Assembly: GCA_041745295.1 (NCBI GenBank)
Contig: JBGTJE010000037.1
Coordinates: 11,029 to 75,028, forward strand
Direction: 5' to 3'
DNA length: 64,000 nt
Origin: JANMEB01 sp041745295
GTDB taxonomy: Bacteria > Planctomycetota > Planctomycetia > Pirellulales > Pirellulaceae
The position numbers were made by a program, and so were the translations under genes. The notes below the pieces were generated by a model. It made no database searches and was not told the DNA's origin. It was given only the letters and a program-made list of their open reading frames with translations. Shown here piece after piece: positions 19,906 to 28,834 of this stretch; the first letter of the stretch is position 1, and the number at the start of each line of letters is the position of its first letter.

Positions 19906-21495
19906 TCACTTGGGGAGATGTTTCAGATCATCGGCGCTCATTTTTGAGAGCGGCACGGTCACGGTTTCACCATTGCGTTTGCGCAAGACGATGTTAGAAG
20001 CGTCCTGCGCGACAACCGTAGCCTCGATCTTGAATTTGCCGGTGACATCGGTCCAAATTCGGTACTCTTCTCCGTTCGCCGAAGCCGTTGCGGATTCGTC
20101 ACCGAAAACCGCTTGACGCAATTCGGTTTCGGTCACTGCATGGAGCACCGTCACGGCCACGGAACTGGCTCCTGGGATTTCCATCGTTTCGGTTCCGGCG
20201 ACGAAAACAGGTCCAGACTTCACCATTTGTCCGCGAGCCAGTCCCGCCGTCGACTTGACCCAGAGCAAGAACGGCGCGTCGTTGTAGTCAATTGCCACGT
20301 CGTGCTTGTTGAATGGATGAAGGACCAAGCCTTTGGCCATGAAGCCAATGCCATTTTCACTGCGCGGATCGAGTCGCGGACCATAATGCCATAGAATCTT
20401 GAACAGCGATTCGTTGTCCAAGGTTGTCGCAACGCCCTCTTTGGCCGCTTTCAATTCGTCGACAATCGCCTGCTGTTCGGCGACGATTTCGGCTTTGGCA
20501 TTGCGGTCGGGAAAGTAGTATTTAATTCCGCGACCGGTGTCGCGCACGGCATACTTTCCTTGCGGGACGGAGGAATCCGTTTGGCCGCGCTTCATTTCGT
20601 TCAAAGTTTTTTCGGCGTCGTAAATTTCCTTACGTAGTTTCTTTTCCAGGTCGGAATATTGCTTGCGCCCCTGGGCAACGTATTCCTCCAAGGCCGAGGC
20701 GGGTATTGGCTTACGTTCGATGATCTCCGACGACTCAGGCCGGGAATCTTCCAAATCCATCTTGCCCACCGATTCCGCGAATGCAACCAACGATTGATTG
20801 GTCGCGGCCGTGATCGCAGCCCGAATGTCGTCGACGGAGATTCCGAAGTTCAGATTCTGGGCGCGGCCTTGCGACGCCAACGTGCTCATCCCGACGACTT
20901 CGCCCGCGTTGTTGATGAGCGGGCCGCCACTATTGCCCGGGGACAGCGCCGCATCGACCTGAATCCAATTTCCTTTGAGCGTGTGGCCGATATCACCCCC
21001 CAGTTCATCCCCCGTTCGAATCGCGCTGATGATGCCGCGCGTTGCCGTAAACGAGAGCCCTTGTGGCGAACCTAAAGCGGTTACGTTCTCGCCTTTGCGA
21101 GGGAGGGCTGACGCAAGCGGAAGCGTGGGCAAGTCAATGGCATCGATTTGGGCAATACAAATGTCACGGCCCTCATCGACGGAATAGGTTCCAGTGATCT
21201 TGTACGTTTCCCCATTGGGAAATGTCGCGGTCGCCATTCGAGCTCCCGCAAGGACGTGGACGTTGGTCACCATCATTCCCTCGGCGCTGACCACAAACCC
21301 GCTTCCCAAGCCTCCCCCTCGCTTGCCATCGACCTCAATCCGGACGACGCATTTTTCGCTGCGCTCGATCAGATCGGCTAGTTCTTGCTGGCCGCAGGCC
21401 GCGTGAGCAAATACCATGCAAAGGCAAACTGCCGCCAGGACTGTGCCCAACCGCCGGCCAACGCGTGCCAATGGAACTGCGATTGCAAAACTCAC
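19906..21495 (-). CDS. Secreted S1C trypsin-like serine protease with C-terminal SHD1 domain
   Basis: 529 residues with a signal peptide (GTVLAAVCLCMVFAHAACG) and an S1C protease domain at about 40-235. The catalytic triad is visible as His80 (TNVHVLAG), Asp111 (DEGRDICI) and Ser189 (SPGNSGGPL). There is no PDZ domain, unlike DegP. After a charged coiled segment (about 275-350) comes a domain of unknown type. An SHD1-like module closes the protein (about 470-529: EYRIWTDVTGKFKIEATVVA, then GETVTVPLSKMSADDL). It probably cleaves or monitors exported proteins. It lies between the MoxR and DUF58 genes with gaps of about 330-370 bp, so co-transcription is uncertain. The SHD1 module is shared with the partial gene at 1-660. 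Confidence 0.88.
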   Translation of the reverse strand: MSFAIAVPLARVGRRLGTVLAAVCLCMVFAHAACGQQELADLIERSEKCVVRIEVDGKRGGGLGSGFVVSAEGMMVTNVHVLAGARMATATFPNGETYKITGTYSVDEGRDICIAQIDAIDLPTLPLASALPRKGENVTALGSPQGLSFTATRGIISAIRTGDELGGDIGHTLKGNWIQVDAALSPGNSGGPLINNAGEVVGMSTLASQGRAQNLNFGISVDDIRAAITAATNQSLVAFAESVGKMDLEDSRPESSEIIERKPIPASALEEYVAQGRKQYSDLEKKLRKEIYDAEKTLNEMKRGQTDSSVPQGKYAVRDTGRGIKYYFPDRNAKAEIVAEQQAIVDELKAAKEGVATTLDNESLFKILWHYGPRLDPRSENGIGFMAKGLVLHPFNKHDVAIDYNDAPFLLWVKSTAGLARGQMVKSGPVFVAGTETMEIPGASSVAVTVLHAVTETELRQAVFGDESATASANGEEYRIWTDVTGKFKIEATVVAQDASNIVLRKRNGETVTVPLSKMSADDLKHLPK

Positions 21496-21746
21496 AAATC
21501 ACCTCCAGAACGGATATTGGGATGATCGGCCGATCGGGGTGGATCTGTTTGCGAGGCTATCATTCCGGCAATCGATTGTCAAATTTTGGGCAACCCGGTT
21601 TGAGGTTGTTTTGCAATGGATAGTAGCCCCCTCGGCGCGAGCAGATCGGCTTACGCATTTGGTGTTTATGTTTTCGGCCCAAGTTTCGTATTGATTCCAG
21701 TCAATGTCACAAAAAGCGCAATTTCAAGACTCGCTAACTCTCCTAT

Positions 21747-21805
21747 TCCGGGCCAAAGGCCCAGTTGTTTGCCTAGCCCAGGCCGAAGGCGGACTAGGCA
21801 CGTGA
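21747..21805. repeat. Interspersed repeat family I, copy 1
   Basis: Contains GGGCCAAAGGCCCAG followed by CCTAGCCCAGGCC and GGCGGACTAGG. A related copy is at 59130-59195. It lies in the 369-bp gap between the MoxR and protease genes; the rest of that gap shows no feature I can name. Confidence 0.6.
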
Positions 21806-21864
21806 ACGGGACTTTGCCCCTATGAATTTCGCGGTAAACAACATGAAAGTTGCAGCGACATAAC

Positions 21865-22899
21865 CTAGGCTTTCCCTTTCTCAAATTTCGCGATATCCGG
21901 TTCGGGGATTTCCTTGAGCAAGCGCAAAACGATATCGTCGGATTGCATCCCTTCGGCTTGGGATTGAAAATTGGTGCTGACTCGATGGCGGAGGACGGGG
22001 ACGGCAATTTTTCGAACGTCTTCGATTGACACCGAAAACCGGCCGTCCATCGCGGCAATCGCTTTGCCGCCCGAGATCAAAAATTGTCCCGCGCGGGGGC
22101 CAGCTCCCCAATCGACCCATTGGCGAACAAACTCGGGCGCGAGGACGTCCTTGGGTCGAGTTGCGCGCACGAGCCGCGCGACGTATTTGATAACATACGC
22201 ACTGACCGCCACGCTCTGCACGAGTTTTTGCAAGTTGACGATCGCTTTAGCCGATAGGACTTTGCGAATCTCTTGCACATCGGTTCGCGCAGTGCTGGCG
22301 AGAATCTGCTCTTCCTCTTCGTGCGACGGATAGCCGACCTTGATGTTGAACATGAACCGGTCGAGTTGGGCTTCGGGGAGCGGATAGGTTCCTTCCTGTT
22401 CGATCGGGTTTTGGGTAGCGATGGTAAAGAACGGGTTGGGCAGGACGTGTGTGGTGCGGCCGATGGAGACTTCGCGCTCCTGCATGGCTTGCAACAATGC
22501 GGCCTGAGTCTTGGGTGGCGTGCGGTTGATTTCGTCAGCGAGCAGGATGTTTGTAAACACCGGACCTTGGACGAATCGAAATTCGCGCCGGCCCGATTCG
22601 TCTTCATCCAAGACATTGGTGCCGGTGATGTCCGACGGCATCAGATCGGGCGTGAACTGAATTCGCTTGAATTCGACGTCGAGGATTTGAGCCATCGTGC
22701 TGACGAGCAGGGTTTTGGCCAATCCCGGCACGCCTTCGAGCAGACAATGTCCGCGGGTAAAAACTGCCGCGAAAACTTGTTCGATGACTTCATCTTGTCC
22801 GACGATAATTTTGTGCAATTCCTGCCGCATCAACTGCTGGTTGCGGCTAAATTCCTGTAACACGTCTCCCAAACTTCGTTGTGTACTGGCCACAAGCAT
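21865..22899 (-). CDS. MoxR-family AAA+ ATPase
   Basis: The open frame reaches 23076, but the conserved protein starts at the ATG 22897-22899 (MLVASTQRSL), or at a GTG two codons later that is better spaced from GAGG; this gives about 344 residues. Walker A is GVPGLAKT at 56-63, Walker B is LLADEINR at 119-126, and the family motif TQNPIEQEGTYPLPEAQLDR is present. MoxR ATPases act as chaperones, with DUF58 and vWA proteins, in assembling or activating other complexes. It heads the minus-strand series of protease, DUF58 and BatA-like genes and is divergent from the DUF4159 gene. The N-terminal extension upstream of residue 60 of the long frame lacks conservation I recognise. Confidence 0.93.
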   Translation of the reverse strand: MLVASTQRSLGDVLQEFSRNQQLMRQELHKIIVGQDEVIEQVFAAVFTRGHCLLEGVPGLAKTLLVSTMAQILDVEFKRIQFTPDLMPSDITGTNVLDEDESGRREFRFVQGPVFTNILLADEINRTPPKTQAALLQAMQEREVSIGRTTHVLPNPFFTIATQNPIEQEGTYPLPEAQLDRFMFNIKVGYPSHEEEEQILASTARTDVQEIRKVLSAKAIVNLQKLVQSVAVSAYVIKYVARLVRATRPKDVLAPEFVRQWVDWGAGPRAGQFLISGGKAIAAMDGRFSVSIEDVRKIAVPVLRHRVSTNFQSQAEGMQSDDIVLRLLKEIPEPDIAKFEKGKA

Positions 22900-22988
22900 C
22901 CTCGTTTTCAAAATCGATTGCAGGCGGGGTCGGATTCCGTTCGTACGGGCCGGCACAACTAGGCCTTGCCTAAATAGTGATTTCGAAA

Positions 22989-23053
22989 CACTAGCAGAGC
23001 CAGTGGCACACCGAAATTCGCTTCTGTCTTGTGTGCCACTGGCTCTGCCAGTG
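22989..23053. repeat. Long hairpin (23-bp stem, one mismatch), repeat family G
   Basis: Arms 22989-23011 and 23031-23053 pair over 23 bp with one mismatch around a 19-nt loop; the core is AGAGCCAGTGGCACAC. A CTGTTTTT run follows on the plus strand. It lies between the divergent MoxR and DUF4159 genes, so a terminator role makes little sense for either; a transposable or structural repeat is more likely. Confidence 0.75.
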
Positions 23054-23175
23054 CTGTTTTTGGGCAAAGCGGTCAAACGGAGCAGGGAACAGTCCGCCGG
23101 CTAAATTCAGCCTCGATTCTATGATTCTCCTGCCGCGCGAGCAACGCGGTGATTCGTTGGGGAGTGGTTCAGTTT

Positions 23176-23231
23176 CGTTGAACGGAATTTATTCCGTCGG
23201 ATTTTCCCGTAACGGAATGAATTCCGTTCTA
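23176..23231. repeat. Double palindrome CGGAATTTATTCCG / CGGAATGAATTCCG (family F)
   Basis: Two 14-bp near-perfect palindromes, separated by about 20 bp, also pair with each other. They lie upstream of the DUF4159 gene. They could be a binding site for a dimeric regulator or a short repeat element; the sequence alone does not decide. Confidence 0.5.
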
Positions 23232-23324
23232 CGGCTAACGCCAAACTGGCGCACGACCCTTGGGCGAGAGCTATAATCAAAGAGGCAAGGTCCCCCGCCG
23301 GCAGCGGATATTTGGAGAATGGCA

Positions 23325-25739
23325 ATGAATGCCCATTTCGATTTGGCCAATCGATGGTTGGGGCGAACGGCCTCCGTCGTTTTCTTATTGGTGGTCGTGT
23401 TGCTGTCGGACTCAGGGCGCCTGCGCGGCGACGACAAAATCAAAGCGGAAGACGTGCGGCGGTCGATCGAGAACGGCACGCGATTCCTCACGGCGGAACA
23501 GCTGGAAAATGGCAGCTTCCCGCAACTTGCGCCACAGCATCGAGGCGGCATCACCGCGCTTTGTACGCTTGCTTTGCTCAACGCAGGCGTCGACGCCAAG
23601 CATCCGCGGATGAAAGCGGCGATCGACCGCGTCTTGGAGATTCGCGAGGACCAGTTGTCGACGTACACGGCGTCGCTGCGCGTGATGGCGCTCTGCTTGG
23701 CGGATCCCAAGGCCCATCGCAACCAAATCGACGCCGACGTGAAATGGCTAGAGTTGAAGCAAGTTCAAGGGGAGGGATCCGCCGGCGGTTGGGGGTATGG
23801 CAACGGGCTTCACGACTCGACGGCCGACGCATCCAACAGTCAATTCGCGATCCTCGCGCTGCACGAAGCGCGACAGATTGGATTGCCGATTGACGAACGG
23901 GTCTGGCGGCGGGCTAAGACTTATTGGGAGAGTATGTTTGACGCATCCTCCGGGGGCTTTTACTATCGCTCCAATATTCGCAGCGACGCCTACGGCAGCA
24001 TGACCTGTGCGGGAATTTCGTCGCTGATCATAATCGACGAGAATTTGAAGAAGCCCGAGGACGCCGTCGACCCGAACGGCAACATCAGTTGCTGTCGCCA
24101 ATTGCACCTGCATGAAAAAGTCGACCGGGCCTTGGACTGGATGGCGAAGCACTTCTCGGTTCAACGCAATCCGGAACAAGATACGATGACCAAGTTTTAT
24201 TATCTGTATGGCTTGGAACGAGCGGGCCGGATTTCGGGTCGCCGATTTTTCGGCGAACACGATTGGTATCGTTTGGGCGCAGCGCACTTAATCAAGACGC
24301 AAAAGGGAACGGGAGCCTGGCAGGGAACCGCCGGCTTGGGCGAAGACTCCGAATTTATTGCGACCTCGTTCGCGCTACTTTTTTTGGCCAAGGGGCGAAA
24401 GCCGATCGTGATTGGCAAGTATCAACACGCGGATGAGGCGTCGGATTGGGACGTCCACCCGCTCGGCGTCCATTACTTAGTTCGTCGCATGGAACAGGCT
24501 TGGTCTGCCAAACTCAATTGGCAAACGATCGACGGCCGGCGGGCCACCGTCGACGACTTGCACGAGGCACCGATCCTATTCATCAGCGGTCGCGACCAAT
24601 TGGAGTTCAATGACGAACAGAAGCAAAACCTAAAAATGTATATCGAGTCAGGAGGGTTCGTATTTGTGGAGGCTGCCCAAGGCGACGGCTGCGGCGAGAA
24701 CGTGGAATTCGATAAGAAATTTCGCGCCCTGGTCGGCGAATTATTTCCGGGAAATGCGCTCGAGCCGCTGCCCGAGTCCCACCCGATTTGGAATTCGCAT
24801 TTCAAACTGCTGCCAAGCAAGAACCGACCGTTGCTGGGAATTCAAGCTAGTTGCCGGACGAGTTTGGTGTATTGTCCTCGCAACTTGGCAGGACTTTGGG
24901 AGTTAAACCAACCCGCGTGGATGGCGACCTATCCAAAAAACGCTCAAGATGAAATCGATTATGCCACGCGAGTAGGAATTAATGTAATCACCTACGCGAC
25001 CGGCCGGCAGCTCAATGAAAAGCTCGACACACCGCGAATATTGGCCGGAAACCGAGCGGGGCCTGGCTCGCGGTTGATCCAAGTCCCCAAATTGGATCAC
25101 GGGGGCGGGTCGGACGATGCGCCGAATGCTTGGCGAAACATGCTAACTCAATTCGAATTCGACATGCAGCTCCCGGTCGACAAGGCAAAGATTCTGGTAG
25201 CGCCCGAGCTGGCGTCGCTGCAAAAGTATCCCCTGGTCTTCATGCATGGCCGCGAGAGCTTTGAGTTTACGGCCGCACAGCGTGCGGATTTGAAGAAATA
25301 CCTCGATGACGGCGGTTTCCTCTTCGTCGATTGCATTTGTGCAGCCAAGCCGTTTGCGGATGCCGTGCGGCGCGAACTGAAGTCGATCTATCCGGAGTTC
25401 GAGTTGAAGCTGATTGGGAGTGATCACCCGATCTGGACCGACCAGTTCTTTGGTTACGACGTTCGACAAGTCGCCTTGCATACTCCGGAAGTGAATCCCG
25501 ATGGAACAGCGGCAGCCCGCGAACGGAAAACCGCCCCCGTGATGGAAATGCTGACCTTGGCCAACGGGAGGTCCGCCGTGGTGTTTTCACCGTATGATTT
25601 GAGCTGTGCCCTAGAAAACGCCGCGGCCTCACAATGCTTGGGCTATAGCAAGGACGACGCCTCCAAGATCGCCGTCAACGTGGTCTTGTATGCCTTGCAA
25701 AACGCCGAGTCCGAAGTGGCTGAAACGGCGGGGCGGTAG
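23325..25739 (+). CDS. Secreted terpenoid-cyclase-fold protein with two DUF4159 domains
   Basis: About 804 residues from ATG 23325, which has GGAG 7 nt upstream; the ATG at 23319 is too close to that site. A hydrophobic N-terminal segment (TASVVFLLVVVLLSDSG) should export or anchor it. Residues of about 35-380 resemble the alpha/alpha toroid of prenyltransferase/squalene-cyclase-like proteins (IENGTRFLTAEQLENGSFPQ, TALCTLALLNAG, QFAILALHEAR). Two DUF4159 domains follow: one from APILFISGRDQLEFNDEQK to about 560, and one from PLVFMHGRESFEFTAAQRAD to the end. DUF4159 has an amidotransferase-like fold and is typically encoded beside MoxR/DUF58 genes, as here, but divergently. The two domains probably arose by duplication. 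The substrate is unknown. Confidence 0.88.
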   Translation: MNAHFDLANRWLGRTASVVFLLVVVLLSDSGRLRGDDKIKAEDVRRSIENGTRFLTAEQLENGSFPQLAPQHRGGITALCTLALLNAGVDAKHPRMKAAIDRVLEIREDQLSTYTASLRVMALCLADPKAHRNQIDADVKWLELKQVQGEGSAGGWGYGNGLHDSTADASNSQFAILALHEARQIGLPIDERVWRRAKTYWESMFDASSGGFYYRSNIRSDAYGSMTCAGISSLIIIDENLKKPEDAVDPNGNISCCRQLHLHEKVDRALDWMAKHFSVQRNPEQDTMTKFYYLYGLERAGRISGRRFFGEHDWYRLGAAHLIKTQKGTGAWQGTAGLGEDSEFIATSFALLFLAKGRKPIVIGKYQHADEASDWDVHPLGVHYLVRRMEQAWSAKLNWQTIDGRRATVDDLHEAPILFISGRDQLEFNDEQKQNLKMYIESGGFVFVEAAQGDGCGENVEFDKKFRALVGELFPGNALEPLPESHPIWNSHFKLLPSKNRPLLGIQASCRTSLVYCPRNLAGLWELNQPAWMATYPKNAQDEIDYATRVGINVITYATGRQLNEKLDTPRILAGNRAGPGSRLIQVPKLDHGGGSDDAPNAWRNMLTQFEFDMQLPVDKAKILVAPELASLQKYPLVFMHGRESFEFTAAQRADLKKYLDDGGFLFVDCICAAKPFADAVRRELKSIYPEFELKLIGSDHPIWTDQFFGYDVRQVALHTPEVNPDGTAAARERKTAPVMEMLTLANGRSAVVFSPYDLSCALENAAASQCLGYSKDDASKIAVNVVLYALQNAESEVAETAGR

Positions 25740-25751
25740 AGGCATCGGCGC

Positions 25752-26042
25752 TCCTTCGCTTGCGCGTTTTGATGTTTCGCTTTTCCTCGGCAACATTCCA
25801 TTTTGGTGGCAATTTAAGCCTGAAGCGCAAGCGAATGAGCAGCGTCAGAAGCGTTAGTTCATGCTTCGAATTTCTTTACCGTAATAACTGGTTCCCATGC
25901 TCCTGCGTGGGAACCCAATGGATTGTCGGCTCCTGCCGACGGATTCCGAGGCGGAGCCTCGAAGACAGTGCGTTCCCACGCAGGAGCATGGGAACGAGGA
26001 AATATCTGGGAAGGGATTCCTTCGCTAGCGCGTCAGGCTTCA
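25752..26042. repeat. Nested palindromic region: family D element inside family E arms
   Basis: Family D spans 25892-25995 with perfect 24-bp inverted arms, each itself near-palindromic (GTTCCCA...TGGGAAC). Between the arms are two smaller hairpins, GTCGGC-TCCT-GCCGAC and CGAGGC-GGA-GCCTCG. Outside it lie partly matching arms of another repeat: AAGCCTGAAGCGCAAGCGAA near 25815-25836 and CCTTCGCTAGCGCGTCAGGC near 26020-26040. The region fills the 350-bp gap between the convergent DUF4159 and mch genes and holds no gene. Confidence 0.75.
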
Positions 26043-26089
26043 ATCGCCACCGTTGCACGTTTTGCAGGCAGCTCGCGAATCGTGAAGCC

Positions 26090-27043
26090 TCACGCCTCAC
26101 CCTTCACGCCTCGAACATAGAGGTCGGTGCGTAAGGCGCCAAATGTTTGGGTGAAACCGTTTCGCGAGCTTTGCAGAGTGATTTCGGCCGGTGCAAAGAG
26201 GAGCGGGTCGATCTTGTAGAAATCGCCGCCAAATTCGGAAAGCAATTCGGCAAACGGGCGCCCGAACTGCGGCGAACTGCAGCTTGGGATTTGCGGCCCC
26301 AGCGCTTCGATTTTGGCATCGTCGATGTCGACGATCAGTTTGACTTGGGACGCGTAAAGAATTGCATCGTTGGTATTTCCCATCGCCTCCAAATCGCTTG
26401 ACGCGGCAAGCGGTATCGGCGCAATTCCTTCGCCCGATCGGATCCGTTTCAAATCAAAACCCAGCTCGAAAAGTTTGTGACAAGCGGTTTCGATGGATCG
26501 GGCGACGATTTGAATGCGCCCTGCGATGCTCGATGTGCGTGCCACGCATAAGACGATATTCCGAACCGATATCGGCAGCCGCTCACGCAACCATTGAAAA
26601 ACCGTCTCATCGGGCGGACTCGACGCTTCCAGCACGCCAACCACGGTCGTCGCGACTTTAGAAATGGAGTACTTTTCAAACAATTTTTCCTTGCCGTAAA
26701 CCGCCCGGATCGGACCTGAGCACATTGCAAAATATTTGCCGGCCGAGATTTGCCAGCCTGCGTATTGGCTTGCCATGCAGGCTTGCAGCGGATCGGTCGT
26801 TTTGACGCGAATCGCGGGGAGTGAACGGCCGTCGTGGTTCAGCCTGGTACGCTCGACTTGGCCAAGATCCGAGAGGCAGATCTTTGCCAGAATCAGCCCG
26901 GCGTCGTCGCTTCCCGGGGCGGACACTCCGAAATCCACGATCGTCTCCCGATTGTTGCAAACTAGGACTTCGATTCTCAGCGCAGCGGCGGAGTCGATTG
27001 CCTGACGGCAGACCGCGAAGGCGCGCTGGTTTAACGATTCCAT
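26090..27043 (-). CDS. mch: Methenyltetrahydromethanopterin cyclohydrolase
   Basis: 317 residues, the usual length of Mch. It interconverts N5,N10-methenyl- and N5-formyl-tetrahydromethanopterin in cytoplasmic C1 transfer. Family motifs include TTDPLQACMASQYAGWQI (82-99), CSGPIRAVYGKEKLFEKY (108-125), GNTNDAILYASQVKL (222-236) and FYKIDPLLFAPAEI (275-288). Planctomycetes are known to carry H4MPT-linked C1 genes. The start overlaps the end of the amidohydrolase gene by 13 bp, so the two are probably one transcript. No other H4MPT pathway gene (fae, mtdB/C, fhc) is in the window; the upstream amidohydrolase is not FhcA-like. Its physiological role here, C1 detoxification or biosynthesis, is open. 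Confidence 0.92.
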   Translation of the reverse strand: MESLNQRAFAVCRQAIDSAAALRIEVLVCNNRETIVDFGVSAPGSDDAGLILAKICLSDLGQVERTRLNHDGRSLPAIRVKTTDPLQACMASQYAGWQISAGKYFAMCSGPIRAVYGKEKLFEKYSISKVATTVVGVLEASSPPDETVFQWLRERLPISVRNIVLCVARTSSIAGRIQIVARSIETACHKLFELGFDLKRIRSGEGIAPIPLAASSDLEAMGNTNDAILYASQVKLIVDIDDAKIEALGPQIPSCSSPQFGRPFAELLSEFGGDFYKIDPLLFAPAEITLQSSRNGFTQTFGALRTDLYVRGVKGEA

Positions 27044-28788
27044 AGCGCGTCGTTTTGGTATTGGACTTTTCCGCCGACGATCGTGGCGACGACTTGGGCA
27101 TCGCGGATCTCGTTTTCCGGGCAGGTCATGATGTCTTTGGAGAGCACGACCAGGTCGGCGAGTTTACCAGGCGATAATGAGCCTTTGAGGTCTTCCTCAA
27201 AAGCCGCGAAGGCGCAATCCAACGTATACGATCGGAGCGCTTGGTCGCGCGTCATGCATTGCTCGGGGAAAAACGTCACGCCATCCGGCAAGCGGCGCGT
27301 GACCGATGCGTAAAAGCAGGCGATCGGATCAATCGGCTCGACGGGCGCATCGGTACCGTTGCAAATCACCGCTCCGGAATCGAGCAAGCTTTTCCAGACA
27401 TAAGCGCCGGTTTTTGCCCGGCGTATCCCCAACCGCTGCGTGACGAAGACTGCATCTGACGTGCAATGAATTCCTTGCATCGAAGCGATGACACCCAGTT
27501 TGCCGAATCTTGGAATATCCGTCGGGTCCAGATGTTGAGCATGTTCGATTCGCCATCGACGCGACTCAGGGCTGGGGTTTTTTTCAAATTGATTCTCGTA
27601 GATATCGAGCACGGCCTGATTTGCCTTGTCACCGATCGCGTGAACGCATAGCTGAAAATCGTGCTCAGCCGCGATTCTTGCGGTTTCTTCGATCGATTCG
27701 ACCGACGTCGTGTTGAGTCCAACGCTGGTGGGCAAATCTTCGTAGGGGGACAAGAGCCAGGCACCGTGGGCTCCCAAGGCGCCGTCGATCGAGCGTTTGA
27801 TCGATCGCACGGTTAGAAAATTGTCCGCGTGCCCGATCAGCCGATAGGCCGAAAGCTCATGGGCCATCGTTCCGTTGGAATCGCGGACCATCACGTACAA
27901 TCGCAATTGCAATTGCTTTTCGTCGGCCAAGCGTTTAAGTCCGTCGATCGTCGAAAAATCGGAACCGGCGTCATGCACACTGGTGACGCCGTGCTGCAGA
28001 CAGTCTTCGGCCGCTAGTTGGACGGCCTTTTCAAAGTCCGCACGCCGTTGTTCGGCGGACATTTTCCGTTGATCGGCGGCGAGCACGCTCCCCAACAATC
28101 CTTGGGCCGTCTCGCGAAGGACTCCCGTCGGTTCGCCGTTGCCGTCATGCAATAGTTCGCCGCCGTTTGGGTTCTTGGTTCGAGCATCAATTTTGGCCAA
28201 CCGCAGAGCGTACCCGTTGGCGATCGACATATGACCACTGGCATGCGTGAGCAAAACGGGATTATTCGGCGAGGCCGCGCTCAAGGCCGCATGGGTCGGA
28301 TATCCCTCAATGTTATTCTCGGGAGGCGACGTCCATTTTTCCTGATGCCACCCGCGACCGACAATCCACTCGCCTGGTTGTCTGCTTTGTGCCGCGAGCC
28401 CGACGTCACGAACGATGTCGTCCCACGATTTCGCCGTCGTCAGGTCCAGCATCATCCGCGACTGGCCGAGGCCGACGAAATGCGCGTGGCTTTCGATGAA
28501 GCCCGGGATCATGAGCCTCCCCTGAAGATCGATTTGCTGAGTTTTTGGTCCGACCAATGCCTCGAACTCGCGGCCTTGGCCAAGGGCCTGTATGCGATCC
28601 CCTTGAACGGCGATCCACTCGGCGTTGGGCAACGCCGAATCAACCGTCACGATATGCCCCCCGAAGTAAATCGAATCGGCCGGTGCGTCGTTGTCGGCGC
28701 GAACACTCTGGGACACGATGTTCAATAGGACAAAGAGGACATGTGGGACCAATGTGATGCGAAGACGAGAAAAAGCAGTTGTATTCAT
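27031..28788 (-). CDS. Exported YtcJ-like amidohydrolase
   Basis: About 585 residues from the ATG at 28786-28788, which begins a signal peptide (LVPHVLFVLLNIVSQSVRA); the longer frame to 28887 is less likely. The amidohydrolase-3 (YtcJ) family is shown by GFIESHAHFVGLGQSRMMLD with the HxH metal motif, GRGWHQEKW, the conserved CVHAIGDKANQAVLD, and the C-terminal GSLSPGKLADLVVLSKDI. These metal-dependent hydrolases act on cyclic amides and related C-N bonds; the substrate here is unknown. It lies 46 bp after the aldo/keto reductase gene and overlaps mch, forming a probable three-gene operon. Confidence 0.88.
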   Translation of the reverse strand: MNTTAFSRLRITLVPHVLFVLLNIVSQSVRADNDAPADSIYFGGHIVTVDSALPNAEWIAVQGDRIQALGQGREFEALVGPKTQQIDLQGRLMIPGFIESHAHFVGLGQSRMMLDLTTAKSWDDIVRDVGLAAQSRQPGEWIVGRGWHQEKWTSPPENNIEGYPTHAALSAASPNNPVLLTHASGHMSIANGYALRLAKIDARTKNPNGGELLHDGNGEPTGVLRETAQGLLGSVLAADQRKMSAEQRRADFEKAVQLAAEDCLQHGVTSVHDAGSDFSTIDGLKRLADEKQLQLRLYVMVRDSNGTMAHELSAYRLIGHADNFLTVRSIKRSIDGALGAHGAWLLSPYEDLPTSVGLNTTSVESIEETARIAAEHDFQLCVHAIGDKANQAVLDIYENQFEKNPSPESRRWRIEHAQHLDPTDIPRFGKLGVIASMQGIHCTSDAVFVTQRLGIRRAKTGAYVWKSLLDSGAVICNGTDAPVEPIDPIACFYASVTRRLPDGVTFFPEQCMTRDQALRSYTLDCAFAAFEEDLKGSLSPGKLADLVVLSKDIMTCPENEIRDAQVVATIVGGKVQYQNDALWNR

Positions 28789-28834
28789 TGATTTGTTCCA
28801 TCCACTGAAAAGTTTGGCGTCTTTCGATTGTTGA

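Noticed and set aside
22900..23076. N-terminal extension of the MoxR gene
   Set aside because: The extension includes one arm of the family G hairpin and no conserved sequence; the family starts at MLVASTQRSL.
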